The notes under the pieces were generated by a model that saw only the letters and a program-made list of their open reading frames with translations, did no database searches and had not been told where the DNA came from. DNA of 64,000 bases from Caldilineales bacterium (GTDB lineage Bacteria > Chloroflexota > Anaerolineae > Caldilineales > Caldilineaceae). Positions 27,745-39,749 of the stretch are shown one piece after another. The position numbers were made by a program, and so were the translations under genes. The stretch covers positions 1-64,000 of the forward strand of contig JAAXGZ010000097.1 of the NCBI GenBank assembly GCA_012271135.1, written 5' to 3'. Numbering within the stretch: the first letter of the stretch is position 1; each line of letters starts with the position of its first letter.

Positions 27745-28803
27745 TCAGGGGGGTGCAGGATTGCCGGTGATGTGCGCAACCAGGGAGAAGAATGCCCTTT
27801 TGCGTTCACTGCCGATGCTCCAATCGACCGGAACGCTCTGGAATCCCTCCTGCCAGTCTTCGTGGCTGCGGCGATAGTCGAAGAATCCCCAACCCGCGTG
27901 TTCCGAGATAGCGGCAGTCATGTTGCAAAGCGGCGCGTCAAATCCGTAGTGGTCGTCCTCGTTGAAGAGGATTGGCTGCCCCCGGTATGCCGGTGAACTC
28001 CGGGTCCGGCGAACCATCTCCGCGATGCGCAGGGGATCAGACACGCCGTTGCCATGCAGGAGGACAAAGTCCAATACCTCCAACAGCGCGTCCGACGGGA
28101 CGGACCCGCCCTTAAGGCTCGTACTGACCGGCAGAATCCATCCGTCTGTGAAGCAGGCGGCTATTCGGCTCCGGACAAAATCCATCAGCGCCGGTGTGCG
28201 ATGCGAGGACACGAGCGAGTCTCCGTAACCCCACGGATTTCGCACGATGTCCACTTCGTTGCCCAGTTCCAGGAGAACGTTGCGGTAACCGCTTTCAGCC
28301 AGCCACCCGATCGCACCCGCCACCGCCGTACGCACCGCGTCGTCCGACCGGCATCGGTGAAATTGACCAAAGTAGAACAACCCGACGATCACCGCCATGC
28401 CCAAGGTGTCCGCTTCGGCCAACACCCGACCCAGGCGCTGCATGTAGTGCGGGTCGAGACTGCCGTCCGTCCCAAAGGCGGAGTTGTGCCACGGCTGGTC
28501 CTGGGAGTATCCGAAGGGGCTGCCGCCCTGCAGGTTGAGCGTAATGCAGTTGAGACCGGCGGCGCGCCAGTCGGCCATGGCCCGAATGCACGCGTCCGTA
28601 TTGCGGTCCGGGTCCCAGACACCGGCCGGCCCGTCCCAAAGATGCCGGGTGGCCGGATTGAGATCGTCAAAGGTGGCCTGCACCATGCGACTGTTCAGAA
28701 GCAGACCCTCCGCTCTGTGCCCTTCCCAGACAGCACCGGGACAGGCAGGCAGGCCATTCACAACAAAGTCATCGCCTTGGATTCTGATTACAGTGGCGGA
28801 CAT
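27745..28803 (-). CDS. Putative glycoside hydrolase (clan GH-A-like TIM barrel)
   Basis: 352 residues without signal peptide. The order of features suggests a clan GH-A barrel: WRAAGLNCITLNLQGG early, then LLELGNEVD with a candidate Asn-Glu acid/base at the end of strand 4. Then PILFNEDDHYG holds a candidate nucleophilic Glu on strand 7, and WGFFDYRRS follows. I cannot assign it to a numbered GH family. The ATG at 28803 has GGGAG five bases upstream. It is the last gene of the ROK-galT-ftcD run on this strand, which supports a role in carbohydrate breakdown. Confidence 0.65.
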   Translation of the reverse strand: MSATVIRIQGDDFVVNGLPACPGAVWEGHRAEGLLLNSRMVQATFDDLNPATRHLWDGPAGVWDPDRNTDACIRAMADWRAAGLNCITLNLQGGSPFGYSQDQPWHNSAFGTDGSLDPHYMQRLGRVLAEADTLGMAVIVGLFYFGQFHRCRSDDAVRTAVAGAIGWLAESGYRNVLLELGNEVDIVRNPWGYGDSLVSSHRTPALMDFVRSRIAACFTDGWILPVSTSLKGGSVPSDALLEVLDFVLLHGNGVSDPLRIAEMVRRTRSSPAYRGQPILFNEDDHYGFDAPLCNMTAAISEHAGWGFFDYRRSHEDWQEGFQSVPVDWSIGSERKRAFFSLVAHITGNPAPP

Positions 28804-28935
28804 CTGCACTCCCAAGACAACAGTCGTCTGGCAGTTGGCCGGGCCGAAGCAAGGTACGCGGGTAGAACCATGGCAAAGTCGGTTGACTGGGAACGCGCAC
28901 AGGTGAACGTCCGGGTTGGACTTACCCGGGCCAGC

Positions 28936-29868
28936 CTAAACACGGTGTTCAGTCGTTGTTGGCGACCGAACCGAGGCAATTCTGTTCTCAAGGATACTGT
29001 GCTCGGACCAATCGACGATGCGCATGGCCTCGGCATCCTCCTCGGCGAGTGCCGCACCGGGAATCAACCCGACCACTTCAGTATGGAACACGCTGTTACC
29101 AGCCTGCATGGCAAGATCGTTAATCCGGTCGAACAACCCTCGCGGACCCGTCTGTCTCCAGTCAAGGATGTTGCAACTGACGTGCACCTGAGACCCAATT
29201 GAAAAGCCGCGGGCCTGGATCCCGGGCAGTCCTGAACGCCCGCGCACCGCACGAGCGATGCGGCGCGCCAGTGCTGCATCGGGTTCCGCCAGCACGAAGT
29301 TGATCGCAATCAGAACGGGCCGCGTACCCAGCACCACAGGTCCGCCACGGCTCGGCCGGGACGGGCCAAAGTCAGGTTCCCAGCGGGGATCCTTGCCGAT
29401 TCCGGCGTGCCAGGCCTCGAATTCCCCTCGCCGAACATTCGCCAGACGGTGTCTGTCCGGTCGCAGCGCGGACTGGCCGTAGAGGTAGACGCAAATGTCC
29501 AGTTCCTCGCCCATCCGCTGCGCCAGCATGCGTACATCCTCAATGCATGCCTGGATGTCGTCGTGGTGCAACGGCACGAACGGAAATACGTCTGCGGCTC
29601 CCAAGCGGGGATGGGCACCCGAATGTTTCGTCATGTCGATGAGACTGGTCGCCGCCTCCACAAGGCCCAGTGCGGCAGCCGCCAGCTTCTCAAACTTGTC
29701 GGCGAACGTGAGCACGCAACGGTTGTAGTGGGCATCCACGTGCATGTCCAGCAGCGCGACTCCGGCCGTGGACACTGTGTCGCAGAGCTTGTCCACCGTC
29801 GCGCGATCCCTGCCTGCGCTGAAGTTCGGCACGCACTCCCGCAAGGAGGACAAAGGCAACTCGCTCAT
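28936..29868 (-). CDS. ftcD: Glutamate formimidoyltransferase
   Basis: 310 residues. The N-terminal CVPNFSAGRDR and the catalytic-site segment HSGAHPRLGAADVFPFVP are diagnostic of the transferase domain of FTCD. The cyclodeaminase domain found in the bifunctional enzyme is absent. The enzyme moves the formimidoyl group from N-formimidoyl-glutamate to tetrahydrofolate in histidine breakdown. No hut genes are seen nearby. It follows galT by 52 bases on the same strand. Confidence 0.93.
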   Translation of the reverse strand: MSELPLSSLRECVPNFSAGRDRATVDKLCDTVSTAGVALLDMHVDAHYNRCVLTFADKFEKLAAAALGLVEAATSLIDMTKHSGAHPRLGAADVFPFVPLHHDDIQACIEDVRMLAQRMGEELDICVYLYGQSALRPDRHRLANVRRGEFEAWHAGIGKDPRWEPDFGPSRPSRGGPVVLGTRPVLIAINFVLAEPDAALARRIARAVRGRSGLPGIQARGFSIGSQVHVSCNILDWRQTGPRGLFDRINDLAMQAGNSVFHTEVVGLIPGAALAEEDAEAMRIVDWSEHSILENRIASVRSPTTTEHRV

Positions 29869-29920
29869 GGCGTTCCCATCGCATTGCTCATTCCACCGCG
29901 GGTTGCCGAGGCGGTTTTGA

Positions 29921-30958
29921 TCAACCGGTCAAGTCGCGAAGTCGCGCCGCCGCCTGCTCGGGGGTCAAGTCGCGCTGGGGTTGCGCAAGCATTTCATACC
30001 CGACCAGGAACTTCCGTACCGTAGCCGACCGCAACAGCGGAGGGTAGTAGTGGGCGTGCAACTGCCAAGGCGACCCTTGATCGTGCGTACCGTCACAAGG
30101 TGCGCCATGCCAACCCATCGAGTACGGCATTCCGGTATCGAAGAGACGGTTGTAGGCCGTCAGCAAGACTTGCAGGGCACCGGCCAGAGTAGCTTGTTGA
30201 TCACTGGTCAGGTCCTGCAGGCGCGCAACCTGGCGTCGGGGCAAAACCAGGGTTTCAAACGGCCACACCGCCCACCAAGGAACCAGCACGGCCCACTCTT
30301 CGTTGGTCCATACCAGTCGTTCGCCTGCCGACAGTTCCTGGTCAAGGTAGTCGATCAGCAGGTGCGACCCGTGGCTGCGCAGGTAACGGACCTGACGGTC
30401 CTGTTCTTGGGCCGGCAGCCAGGGCATGTGGTCGGTTGCCCAGAGCTGGCAATGGGGATGAGGATTGGAGCATCCCATGATCTCGCCGCGGTTTTCGAAG
30501 ATCTGCACATAATGGATATCTGATCTTTCCCCCGCCTCGCGGTCCAAGTCGGACCACAGCCGGGCCACCCTTGTCACCTCTGTGTGATCCAGGTCGGCCA
30601 GGGTCAGGTCGTGCCGCGGCGAGTAACAGGCCACTTGGCACAGACCCGTGGCGTGGTCCGAACGAAACAATGGGGGTTGCGCGTCATCGGAAGTTCCGGC
30701 GGGCTCAGCCTGCAAGGCCGGAAAATCGTTGGCAAACACGAAGACATCGCGATACTCCGGGTTGACTTCACCGTTGGCCCTCTGATTGCCGGGACACAGA
30801 TAGCAGTCGGCTACGTACCGATCGACCCGATCCTCCGCAATCGACTCGGTATGTCCCTGCCAGGGACGCTGCAAACGCTGTGGTGAATTCAGTACCCACT
30901 CGCCGGTCAACGCGTTGCGCCGGCGGTGCGAGCCGTGGGTCCCTGCGGAGAGCGCCAT
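29921..30958 (-). CDS. galT: Galactose-1-phosphate uridylyltransferase
   Basis: 345 residues, typical length. The active-site motif NPHPHCQLWA holds the uridylylated histidine, preceded by ENRGEIMGCS; CYLCPGNQR near the N-terminus supplies the metal-site cysteines. The second half has WAVLVPWWAVWPFETLVLPRR and HAHYYPPLLRS. It exchanges UMP between UDP-glucose and galactose-1-phosphate (Leloir pathway). It lies 39 bases after the ROK kinase gene. No classical galK is seen, so galactose phosphorylation would depend on another locus. Confidence 0.95.
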   Translation of the reverse strand: MALSAGTHGSHRRRNALTGEWVLNSPQRLQRPWQGHTESIAEDRVDRYVADCYLCPGNQRANGEVNPEYRDVFVFANDFPALQAEPAGTSDDAQPPLFRSDHATGLCQVACYSPRHDLTLADLDHTEVTRVARLWSDLDREAGERSDIHYVQIFENRGEIMGCSNPHPHCQLWATDHMPWLPAQEQDRQVRYLRSHGSHLLIDYLDQELSAGERLVWTNEEWAVLVPWWAVWPFETLVLPRRQVARLQDLTSDQQATLAGALQVLLTAYNRLFDTGMPYSMGWHGAPCDGTHDQGSPWQLHAHYYPPLLRSATVRKFLVGYEMLAQPQRDLTPEQAAARLRDLTG

Positions 30959-30997
30959 CAGTCAAGCCGGCCGGGTTCACCGCGGGCACGAACCCTG

Positions 30998-31879
30998 TTA
31001 TGCATGGGCCTTGGTGGCCAGTGCGATCGCGCCCAGAACACCCGACTTGTTGCCCAAGGCCGGAGGAACGATGAACGACTCGAGACTGTCCAGGAGCCGG
31101 GGCACTCGGAGGTACCCGTTCATCTGATGCAGGACCTCCTTCCTCACCATTCCGTAGAGGAACCGGTTGTCCATGACGCCCCCGCCCAGGATCACCACTT
31201 GGGGCGACAGCACGTACAGCATGTTGATGATGCCGGAGGCAAGATACTGGGCTTCCAGCGGCCAAGCGGGATGATCAGGTGGCAGAGTCTCGCCTCTGGC
31301 CCGCCACCGGCCTTCCAGCGCTGGGCCCGCGGCCAGCCCTTCCAGGCAATCGCCGTGATAGGGACACCAACCTTCATAGGGATCCTGTTCCCAGTCGTGC
31401 GGAACCGTAACATGGCCCATTTCCGGGTGCAGCATGCCGTGGAGCATTTGGCCGCCGACCATGCCGCCGCCGCCAATGCCGGTACCGACCGTAAGATAAA
31501 TGAAAGTGTCCAACCCCTGCGCCGCACCCCACATGTGTTCGCCCAGTGCCGCGCCGTTGCAGTCGGTGTCGAAGCTCACCGGTACACCCAAGGCGTCCCG
31601 TACCTGTCCGGCCAAGTTGACGTACTGCCAGTTGGGCTTAGGGGTTGTGGTTACATACCCGTAGGTGTCGGAACCCGGATCAAGGTCCACCGGTCCGAAG
31701 GATGCGATGCCGACCGCCGCCAGGTCCGGCTGCCATCGCTTGAACATGTCAAGGCAGCCGCCGATGGTTGCGTCCGGATTGTCTGTTGGAAACCGCGCCT
31801 CTTCCCGTATGTCATCCGGTCCGGTTCCCACAGCACAAACTGTCTTTGTTCCGCCAGTTTCAATGCCACCGAATATCAT
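30998..31879 (-). CDS. ROK family fructokinase
   Basis: 293 residues. It has the ATP loop [15 protein letters not shown], the sugar-site segment [20 protein letters not shown], and a zinc motif (HPEMGH then [10 protein letters not shown]). The long CPxHGxCxEG form is typical of ROK fructokinases rather than glucokinases. It phosphorylates a hexose, most likely fructose. The ATG at 31879 has AGGA seven bases upstream; a 60-residue N-terminal extension of the frame lacks similarity. It heads the run with galT, ftcD and the GH-like gene and is divergent from the Nudix gene. Confidence 0.9.
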   Translation of the reverse strand: MIFGGIETGGTKTVCAVGTGPDDIREEARFPTDNPDATIGGCLDMFKRWQPDLAAVGIASFGPVDLDPGSDTYGYVTTTPKPNWQYVNLAGQVRDALGVPVSFDTDCNGAALGEHMWGAAQGLDTFIYLTVGTGIGGGGMVGGQMLHGMLHPEMGHVTVPHDWEQDPYEGWCPYHGDCLEGLAAGPALEGRWRARGETLPPDHPAWPLEAQYLASGIINMLYVLSPQVVILGGGVMDNRFLYGMVRKEVLHQMNGYLRVPRLLDSLESFIVPPALGNKSGVLGAIALATKAHA

Positions 31880-32051
31880 GTTGGATTCCTGAGGTCGCCT
31901 TGCGGTCCGGGGCAGACAGCCGGATTTCCGGCTGACCGCCGGCAGTGTATCACCTGGCGGCGTCTCGGCATTCGGCCATTGTTGTCCATGTTGGCGCCAG
32001 TCGAACCGCCGGCCAGCCGGTGCCTGCAGCCCCGTCCAGCCCCTGAACCCC

Positions 32052-32561
32052 ATGCCCATTCGACACTACCGCTACTGTCCGCAATGCAGCAGGGAATTGG
32101 CGCCGGGAATCGACGGCGGAGCACCATACAAGGTGTGCCGGCTGTGCGACGTCCGGTTCTACGACGAGCCAAAGGTGGCTGTGGTTGCCATGATCCTTGA
32201 TGCCGACTCCGTCCTGCTCGTCAAACGGTTGAACGATCCTGAAGCCGGTTCCTGGTGCCTGCCCGGCGGGTTCATGAACGTGGCCGAGACCCCGCAGGCG
32301 GCGGTGACCAGGGAAGTTGCGGAGGAGTGCGGCCTGACCGTAACCAACCTGAAGCTCCTAGGCGTGTTTTCCATGTATGGGGACGGCAGGACCACCGGTG
32401 TTGTCATCGCCTATGCAGCAGTTCCCGACAACACGTCGCAGCCTCCGCGGGCGGGAGATGACGCGGACGAGGTCAGGTGGTTCAAGCGCGGCCATCTGCC
32501 AAGCCCGATTGCATTCGAAACCAATCGCCACCTGCTTCGCGACTGGAGCGGGCAGGACTGA
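32052..32561 (+). CDS. Nudix hydrolase with N-terminal zinc ribbon
   Basis: 169 residues. A CPQC...CRLC zinc ribbon (residues 9-32) precedes a Nudix domain. The Nudix box is complete: [24 protein letters not shown] fits G-x5-E-x7-REUxEExGU, written here with its key Gly, Glu and RE...EE residues. The zinc ribbon plus Nudix arrangement recalls NADH pyrophosphatases, but the protein is shorter, so a nucleoside-diphosphate-sugar or other dinucleotide substrate is equally possible. It lies 16 bases before an epimerase gene, probably in one transcript. Confidence 0.88.
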   Translation: MPIRHYRYCPQCSRELAPGIDGGAPYKVCRLCDVRFYDEPKVAVVAMILDADSVLLVKRLNDPEAGSWCLPGGFMNVAETPQAAVTREVAEECGLTVTNLKLLGVFSMYGDGRTTGVVIAYAAVPDNTSQPPRAGDDADEVRWFKRGHLPSPIAFETNRHLLRDWSGQD

Positions 32562-32577
32562 GACGGCGCTTCCCAGC

Positions 32578-33624
32578 ATGAGCGTCAGACGCCACGCGGT
32601 CATCACCGGAGGTTCCGGATTCCTCGGGATCAACCTTGTCCGCTACTTGCTGGAACGCGACTGGACGGTGTCCGTACTCGATCTGGAACCATGCAGGCCC
32701 GAGTTCGCAACGCGCGTTCACATGGTGATAGGTGACATCCGCGATCCGGACGCCGTTAGGCAGGCTGCATCCGGGGCCGACTGCATGGTGCATGCGGCCG
32801 CCGCGCTTCCCCTGCAGGACTCCGCCACCATTCGCTCCGTGGATGTGGATGGGACACGAAACTGCCTGGAAGGTGCCCAAAGGGCGGGCCTTTCACGGTT
32901 TGTCCACATTTCCAGTACGGCCGTATACGGCATCCAAGACCAGTTGAACACCCGCGAGAATGCCCCGCTGGACGGCATGGGCCCGTACGGCAGGGCAAAA
33001 GCCGAAGCGGAAACCTTTTGCCGCGAGTTCCGATCCCCCGACTTTACCGTAACGATCCTCCGCCCCAAATCGTTCATCGGTCCAGAACGGTTAGGCATAT
33101 TCGGTCTCCTCTACGACTGGGCTGCGGACGGCCGCGGCTTTCCGTTGCCGAGCGGAGGCCGCCACCAGTTCCAGTTGCTGGATGTAGCGGATTTATGTAA
33201 TGTTATTGTCCAAGCCTTAAGGAGTGCCCCTGAGCATGCCAACCGGACATTCAACATCGGCGCGTCCGAATTCGGAACCCTGAAGTCGGACTTTCAAGCG
33301 GTGCTGGATTACGCCGGTTTCGGCAAAAGGGTCTTACGACTTCCCAGTTCGCCCGCGGGATGGATGCTGGGGCTTGCCTACCGGTCGGGCTTGTCGCCGG
33401 TCTATCCTTGGGTGTTCCGCAACTTGACGGTGAATTCCGCCGTGGACATCACGCGTGCCCGGAACCTGCTGGGGTTCAATCCTAGCTATTCGAATCGCGA
33501 TGCGCTTGTTCGCAACTTTGAGTGGTATCTGCGTCACAGGGACGGATGGCACCAACAAGTCGGAGTCACCCACACCGTGCCTTGGTCCCAAGGCCTGCTC
33601 GGTTTGGCAAAGCGGTTGTTTTGA
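32578..33624 (+). CDS. NAD-dependent epimerase/dehydratase (extended SDR)
   Basis: 348 residues. The Rossmann motif ITGGSGFLGINL is at the N-terminus and HISSTAVYG holds the catalytic serine. YGRAKAEAE is the YxxxK pair, and RPKSFIGPERLG and RNLLGFNPSYS are further family segments. Members epimerise, dehydrate or reduce NDP-sugars or sterol-like substrates; the substrate is not assigned. The ATG at 32578 is preferred over a longer frame that overlaps the Nudix gene. Confidence 0.87.
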   Translation: MSVRRHAVITGGSGFLGINLVRYLLERDWTVSVLDLEPCRPEFATRVHMVIGDIRDPDAVRQAASGADCMVHAAAALPLQDSATIRSVDVDGTRNCLEGAQRAGLSRFVHISSTAVYGIQDQLNTRENAPLDGMGPYGRAKAEAETFCREFRSPDFTVTILRPKSFIGPERLGIFGLLYDWAADGRGFPLPSGGRHQFQLLDVADLCNVIVQALRSAPEHANRTFNIGASEFGTLKSDFQAVLDYAGFGKRVLRLPSSPAGWMLGLAYRSGLSPVYPWVFRNLTVNSAVDITRARNLLGFNPSYSNRDALVRNFEWYLRHRDGWHQQVGVTHTVPWSQGLLGLAKRLF

Positions 33625-33681
33625 TGTGACCCTTGAGGAAACAGCGTCCGCGGTGGCTCCACCGTCTTGCTAGCCCGGATT

Positions 33682-33710
33682 GTTGGCGGTTCGTGTTCCG
33701 GTCCCTATAA
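33682..33710 (+). promoter_or_regulatory. Sigma70-type promoter of rplI
   Basis: TTGGCG (33682-33687) and a perfect TATAAT (33705-33710) are spaced by 17 bases, 44 bases ahead of the rplI ATG. This is the best canonical promoter in the window. Confidence 0.8.
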
Positions 33711-33754
33711 TTCTAGGCTGATTCGCGTGTTCAAATCAGGTTGGTTCGTCTGCC

Positions 33755-34387
33755 ATGGCCAGAAGCAAGGTATTACTGAAAGAGCCGGTTGACGGTCTGG
33801 GTGTGGCAGGTGACGTGAGGACGGTGGCTCGCGGCTTCGCGCGCAACTACCTGTTGCCGAACGACCTGGCGATTTGGGCTACGCCGAGCGCCTTGAAGCA
33901 GGCAGACGAGATTAGGCGAGCAGGCGTGGCCAAGCTGGCCCGTCTGCAACAGGAGGCCAATGCCGTCGCCGAAGTCCTGGGAGGCAGCCAGTTCCTCTTT
34001 GAGGAAATGGCCGGCGACACCAATCGTTTGTACGGGTCCGTAACGGCCCAGGAAATCGAGGACCGAATCCGCGCGGACAAGGACCTTGAAGTGGACCGGC
34101 GCACCTTCCTCATGGACGGACCCATCCGGCAGTTGGGCGTATCGACCATCCGCATCCGGTTGATGCAGGACATTGAAACCACCGTCGAAATCGGAGTCGT
34201 GCGGGAAGGGGAGACTTGGGCGGAGGCCGTGGCCTACCAAGCTACCCTCGAAGCCGAAGCCGAAACCGAGGCCAACAGAGAAGCGCGGGTTGAGGCGGAA
34301 GCGGCCGAGGCCGCGGAACCACCCGCCGCCGCGGATGCCGATGTGCTGGAGGTCCTCCAGGAGATTGAAGCCGACACGGCATCCTGA
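33755..34387 (+). CDS. rplI: 50S ribosomal protein L9 with long acidic C-terminal tail
   Basis: 210 residues against about 150 in most bacteria. The N-terminal rRNA-binding domain is clear (GLGVAGDVRTVARGFARNYLLP), followed by the connecting helix and C-terminal domain to about residue 150. The remaining 60 residues are almost entirely Ala and Glu (EAEAETEANREARVEAEAAE) with an Asp-rich end and probably form a charged helix or disordered tail. Single-gene transcription from its own promoter is likely. Confidence 0.95.
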   Translation: MARSKVLLKEPVDGLGVAGDVRTVARGFARNYLLPNDLAIWATPSALKQADEIRRAGVAKLARLQQEANAVAEVLGGSQFLFEEMAGDTNRLYGSVTAQEIEDRIRADKDLEVDRRTFLMDGPIRQLGVSTIRIRLMQDIETTVEIGVVREGETWAEAVAYQATLEAEAETEANREARVEAEAAEAAEPPAAADADVLEVLQEIEADTAS

Positions 34388-34549
34388 CGTGAACCGCCCG
34401 GGCGGCGACTCCAGGGCTGAGCATTCACGTCGCGGCAGCACCACGCCCCGCGCTGATGTGTTCGCGGGCAAGGGCGAAACCACCACAGGTGCATGCCCTG
34501 TTCACAGACTTCCGAATTGCTGTGACACCGGCTCAAACTGCCTTCAAAT

Positions 34550-34558
34550 TGGTATAAT
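34550..34558 (+). promoter_or_regulatory. Extended -10 promoter of gyrA
   Basis: TGGTATAAT: TG one base ahead of a perfect TATAAT at 34553-34558. No good -35 is seen, as is usual for extended -10 promoters. Transcription would begin near 34565, at the foot of the hairpin in the 5' leader. Confidence 0.65.
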
Positions 34559-34562
34559 TGTG

Positions 34563-34600
34563 GCCCCGTTGCAGCCAGGATAGAGGGCTGCTGACGGGGC
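34563..34600 (+). promoter_or_regulatory. Hairpin filling the gyrA 5' leader
   Basis: GCCCCGT (34563-34569) pairs with ACGGGGC (34594-34600), and GCAGCC (34571-34576) pairs with GGCTGC (34586-34591), with a small internal loop and the loop AGGATAGAG. It is followed by ACTTTT and the ATG at 34607. It occupies nearly the whole predicted leader and covers the area where a ribosome binding site should be. It could stabilise the 5' end, control translation or act as a weak terminator. Confidence 0.55.
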
Positions 34601-34606
34601 ACTTTT

Positions 34607-37222
<2,616 letters not shown>

Positions 37223-37473
37223 TAGTAGATTGGCATGGGTGAGGTTGGGCTACAACCCGCTGCCACCAGTATGCCGACTTAAGGGCTCCAATGCCGGGAT
37301 CGACGCCCGCGCATGGTATCGGTTTCCGTCCGTGTCAGATGCGGTCGATCTCACTGCGAGTAGCGAAAACGGTCCGGCTCTCGACGCAATGCGTTGCCCG
37401 GAACCACCTGCCATCGCAGGTCCGCCAACAATGGGGAGGCGAGTTGTCGCCTTGCGACAGGTAGGATCAACCT

Positions 37474-38868
37474 ATGACGATTCCCCCGAGCGGTTTGGAA
37501 AACCTGAAGGCAGGCCCGCGTCTGGCCCTGCTTGGTGAACCGGATCCGGACACGCTGGCGCAATGCTTGGTGGCCATGGCCAATACCGACGGTGGTCGGA
37601 TCGTGCTGGGAGTCGACTCCGACAAGGATTCCCACCCGGGTGTGGATCCCTCCTGGGCGGACGAATGCCTGCGCGTAGCCCAAACCCGAACCTCGCCGCA
37701 CATCCAGGTTTCCTGGCAGGAGGAAGAAGCGCCCGGGGGAACCCTGGTCATCCTTCAGGTGCATCCAACCGACCAACTGCACTCGCTACTGGACGGCCGT
37801 ATTCTTGTGCGGGCCGGTTCCGTCAATCGCATTGTGCTAGGGCCGGAACTCCACTCCATGCTCCGAAACCAGTCGGCATCGGGGGAGGACGCACTCGTCC
37901 GTTCGGCTTCCGCCGCCGATTTGGATTTCGACCACCTGGATGCATTCCGACGCCAGTGGCGCCGGACCAGCCTTGCACCGAGGGACGAGGCATTGAACCG
38001 GTTTCTGGGGACCCTGGGTGTACAGGAACCCCAACAGGTGCCAACCATAGCCGGGCTTCTGCTCTTCGGAAACAGTCCCCAATTCCACATTCCCCAAGCA
38101 CGGATCACGTTTGTGAACTTCAAGGCCCTGCCCGGACAGGAGGACAACCGAGACGGACACCGCTACGCCCGCCGCGAGGAGATTGGCGGCACCGCACCGC
38201 AACAGATCGCACGCGCTTGGGAGATCGTGCGGAACGAGATGGACATGCACTCTGTCGTAACCGGGCTTGAGCGCGAGGACCGCACCGAGTATCCGTTGTC
38301 AGTGGTACGCGAAGTCCTGGTCAACGCCGTCGCCCACCGAGACTACTCGCTGGCGGGACGCGCCATCGAGATTCGCATGTACGACGGGTACCTGGAGGTA
38401 TCCAGTCCCGGCAGTCTTCCGGCACACATCACGGTTGACAACATGCTCGACGAGCACTTCAGCCGCAATCCGAACCTCGTGGCTGGTCTGTATCACCTAG
38501 GACTGATCGAAGAACTGGGTCTTGGGATCGACCTGATTTACAACGTCCTGGCCCAGCACGGCCACCTTCCGCCAGAATTCGACGCGAACGAACACACAGT
38601 GCGAGTCAGACTGCGGAAGTCGAAGAACCCGCCGCGATCACCCAGTCATTGGGAGCACTCGATGAACCAGCGCCAGATGGCAGCCTTGAGATACGTGGCG
38701 GACGAAGGAGCAATTACCAACCGCGAACTGCGGGTACTGTGTCCCGGCGTAAGCGCCGAGACGCTGCGTCTGGATCTCAACGACCTTGTTGAGCGGGGGA
38801 TCCTGCTCAGAATTGGGGCCAAGCGCGGCACTAGGTACCTGCTCAAGCAGTCATCCCTTGGCGAGTGA
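37474..38868 (+). CDS. AlbA_2 domain putative transcriptional regulator (COG2865-like)
   Basis: 464 residues. The N-terminal part (VAMANTDGGRIVLGVD...) matches the AlbA_2/Schlafen-like DNA-binding domain. The middle has a GHKL-type ATP-binding segment (VREVLVNAVAHRDYSLAG, N-box Asn and Asp; then VSSPGSLP). The C-terminus ends in a winged helix (NRELRVLCPGVSAETLRLDL). Such proteins are annotated as ATP-dependent helicase-like or transcriptional regulators, with roles mostly unproven. The ATG at 37474 follows AGGAT. It sits alone between gyrA and lepB, about 250 bases after gyrA. Confidence 0.8.
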   Translation: MTIPPSGLENLKAGPRLALLGEPDPDTLAQCLVAMANTDGGRIVLGVDSDKDSHPGVDPSWADECLRVAQTRTSPHIQVSWQEEEAPGGTLVILQVHPTDQLHSLLDGRILVRAGSVNRIVLGPELHSMLRNQSASGEDALVRSASAADLDFDHLDAFRRQWRRTSLAPRDEALNRFLGTLGVQEPQQVPTIAGLLLFGNSPQFHIPQARITFVNFKALPGQEDNRDGHRYARREEIGGTAPQQIARAWEIVRNEMDMHSVVTGLEREDRTEYPLSVVREVLVNAVAHRDYSLAGRAIEIRMYDGYLEVSSPGSLPAHITVDNMLDEHFSRNPNLVAGLYHLGLIEELGLGIDLIYNVLAQHGHLPPEFDANEHTVRVRLRKSKNPPRSPSHWEHSMNQRQMAALRYVADEGAITNRELRVLCPGVSAETLRLDLNDLVERGILLRIGAKRGTRYLLKQSSLGE

Positions 38869-38882
38869 ACGGAAACGGCGAT

Positions 38883-38891
38883 TGCTATAAT
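38883..38891 (+). promoter_or_regulatory. Extended -10 promoter of lepB
   Basis: TGC directly ahead of a perfect TATAAT (38886-38891). Transcription would start near 38898. The first ATG in the transcript (38903) opens an 11-codon frame ending in a TGA that overlaps the lepB GTG. Confidence 0.6.
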
Positions 38892-38934
38892 TCGCTTCCC
38901 CAATGTTTCGCCATCGTTCCAATCGCCACAGCAG

Positions 38935-39669
38935 GTGAATTCCTTGGTTGCCAAATTCGCCAGCGACACGCTCGTCGTTGATGTTCGCCGTCAGCCCCGA
39001 AAGGCCGTACCTCGATCCCAAGTTGCCGGGACAGGGGTGAAGCAGACGGCAGCAGTCTCCGGGACAGCACCGGTGGCGGCACCGCCTGTTCCGATTCCGT
39101 CCGATTCAGTTGCATCCGAAGAGCGTCCGCGCCAATTGTGGCGCGAGATCCTGGAGACTTCCATTCTTACTATCGCCGTGTTCGCGCTCGCCCGGATGTC
39201 GGTCCAAAGCTATCGAATCGCCGGCACTTCGATGGAACCGAACTTCACCGAACGCGAATTCGTGATCGTCAACAAGCTGGCCTACTTGACCCGGGAACCC
39301 CGGCGCGGAGACGTGATCGTGTTCCAACATCCGGATGCGGGAACCGGAGACCTGATCAAACGGGTCATCGGTGTTCCGGGCGACACGGTTGAGATTCGCA
39401 AGGGGCGGGTCTACATCAACGGCTTGCCTACCACCGAACCTTGGCCGCTGATTGAGCACGAATATGATGCGGGCCCGGTGCTCGTGGGAGTGGACAAGCT
39501 GTTTGTGCTGGGGGACAACCGCGCCGATTCGCGGGACAGCCATGTTTGGGGACTACTCGACCGGGAAACATTGATCGGACAAGCTTGGTTAAGGGTGTGG
39601 CCGTTCGGGGACACTGGCATGATCCGGCACGAACAGCCGGCCATCCAGTTGACGGTGCCCTCGTCGTAG
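38935..39669 (+). CDS. lepB: Signal peptidase I
   Basis: 244 residues. About 70 cytoplasmic residues precede a single membrane helix (TSILTIAVFALARMSVQ). The catalytic domain follows: GTSMEPNF with the nucleophilic serine, DLIKRVIGVPGDTVEI with the general-base lysine, and FVLGDNRADSRDSHVWG (boxes D and E). It cleaves signal peptides of exported preproteins outside the membrane. The GTG at 38935 begins immediately at the end of a possible 11-codon leader ORF (GTGA overlap). The long N-terminal extension is rich in Ala, Val and Pro. Confidence 0.95.
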   Translation: MNSLVAKFASDTLVVDVRRQPRKAVPRSQVAGTGVKQTAAVSGTAPVAAPPVPIPSDSVASEERPRQLWREILETSILTIAVFALARMSVQSYRIAGTSMEPNFTEREFVIVNKLAYLTREPRRGDVIVFQHPDAGTGDLIKRVIGVPGDTVEIRKGRVYINGLPTTEPWPLIEHEYDAGPVLVGVDKLFVLGDNRADSRDSHVWGLLDRETLIGQAWLRVWPFGDTGMIRHEQPAIQLTVPSS

Positions 39670-39749
39670 GCAACGGATGACGAAGCCTACCGGTCGGGGT
39701 TCCCGAAGCCGGTGCACGGTCGGCGGCCGATTGCCGTTGAAGGTGTTTT

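Noticed and set aside
26745-27809. 355-codon N-terminal extension of the mannonate dehydratase frame
   Set aside because: It is antisense to the PhyH gene, and a good ribosome binding site and ATG sit at 26744, so the extension is an artefact of the open frame.
34394-34405. CCGCCCGGGCGG palindrome after rplI as terminator
   Set aside because: It has no loop and no T-run, so there is no support for intrinsic termination.
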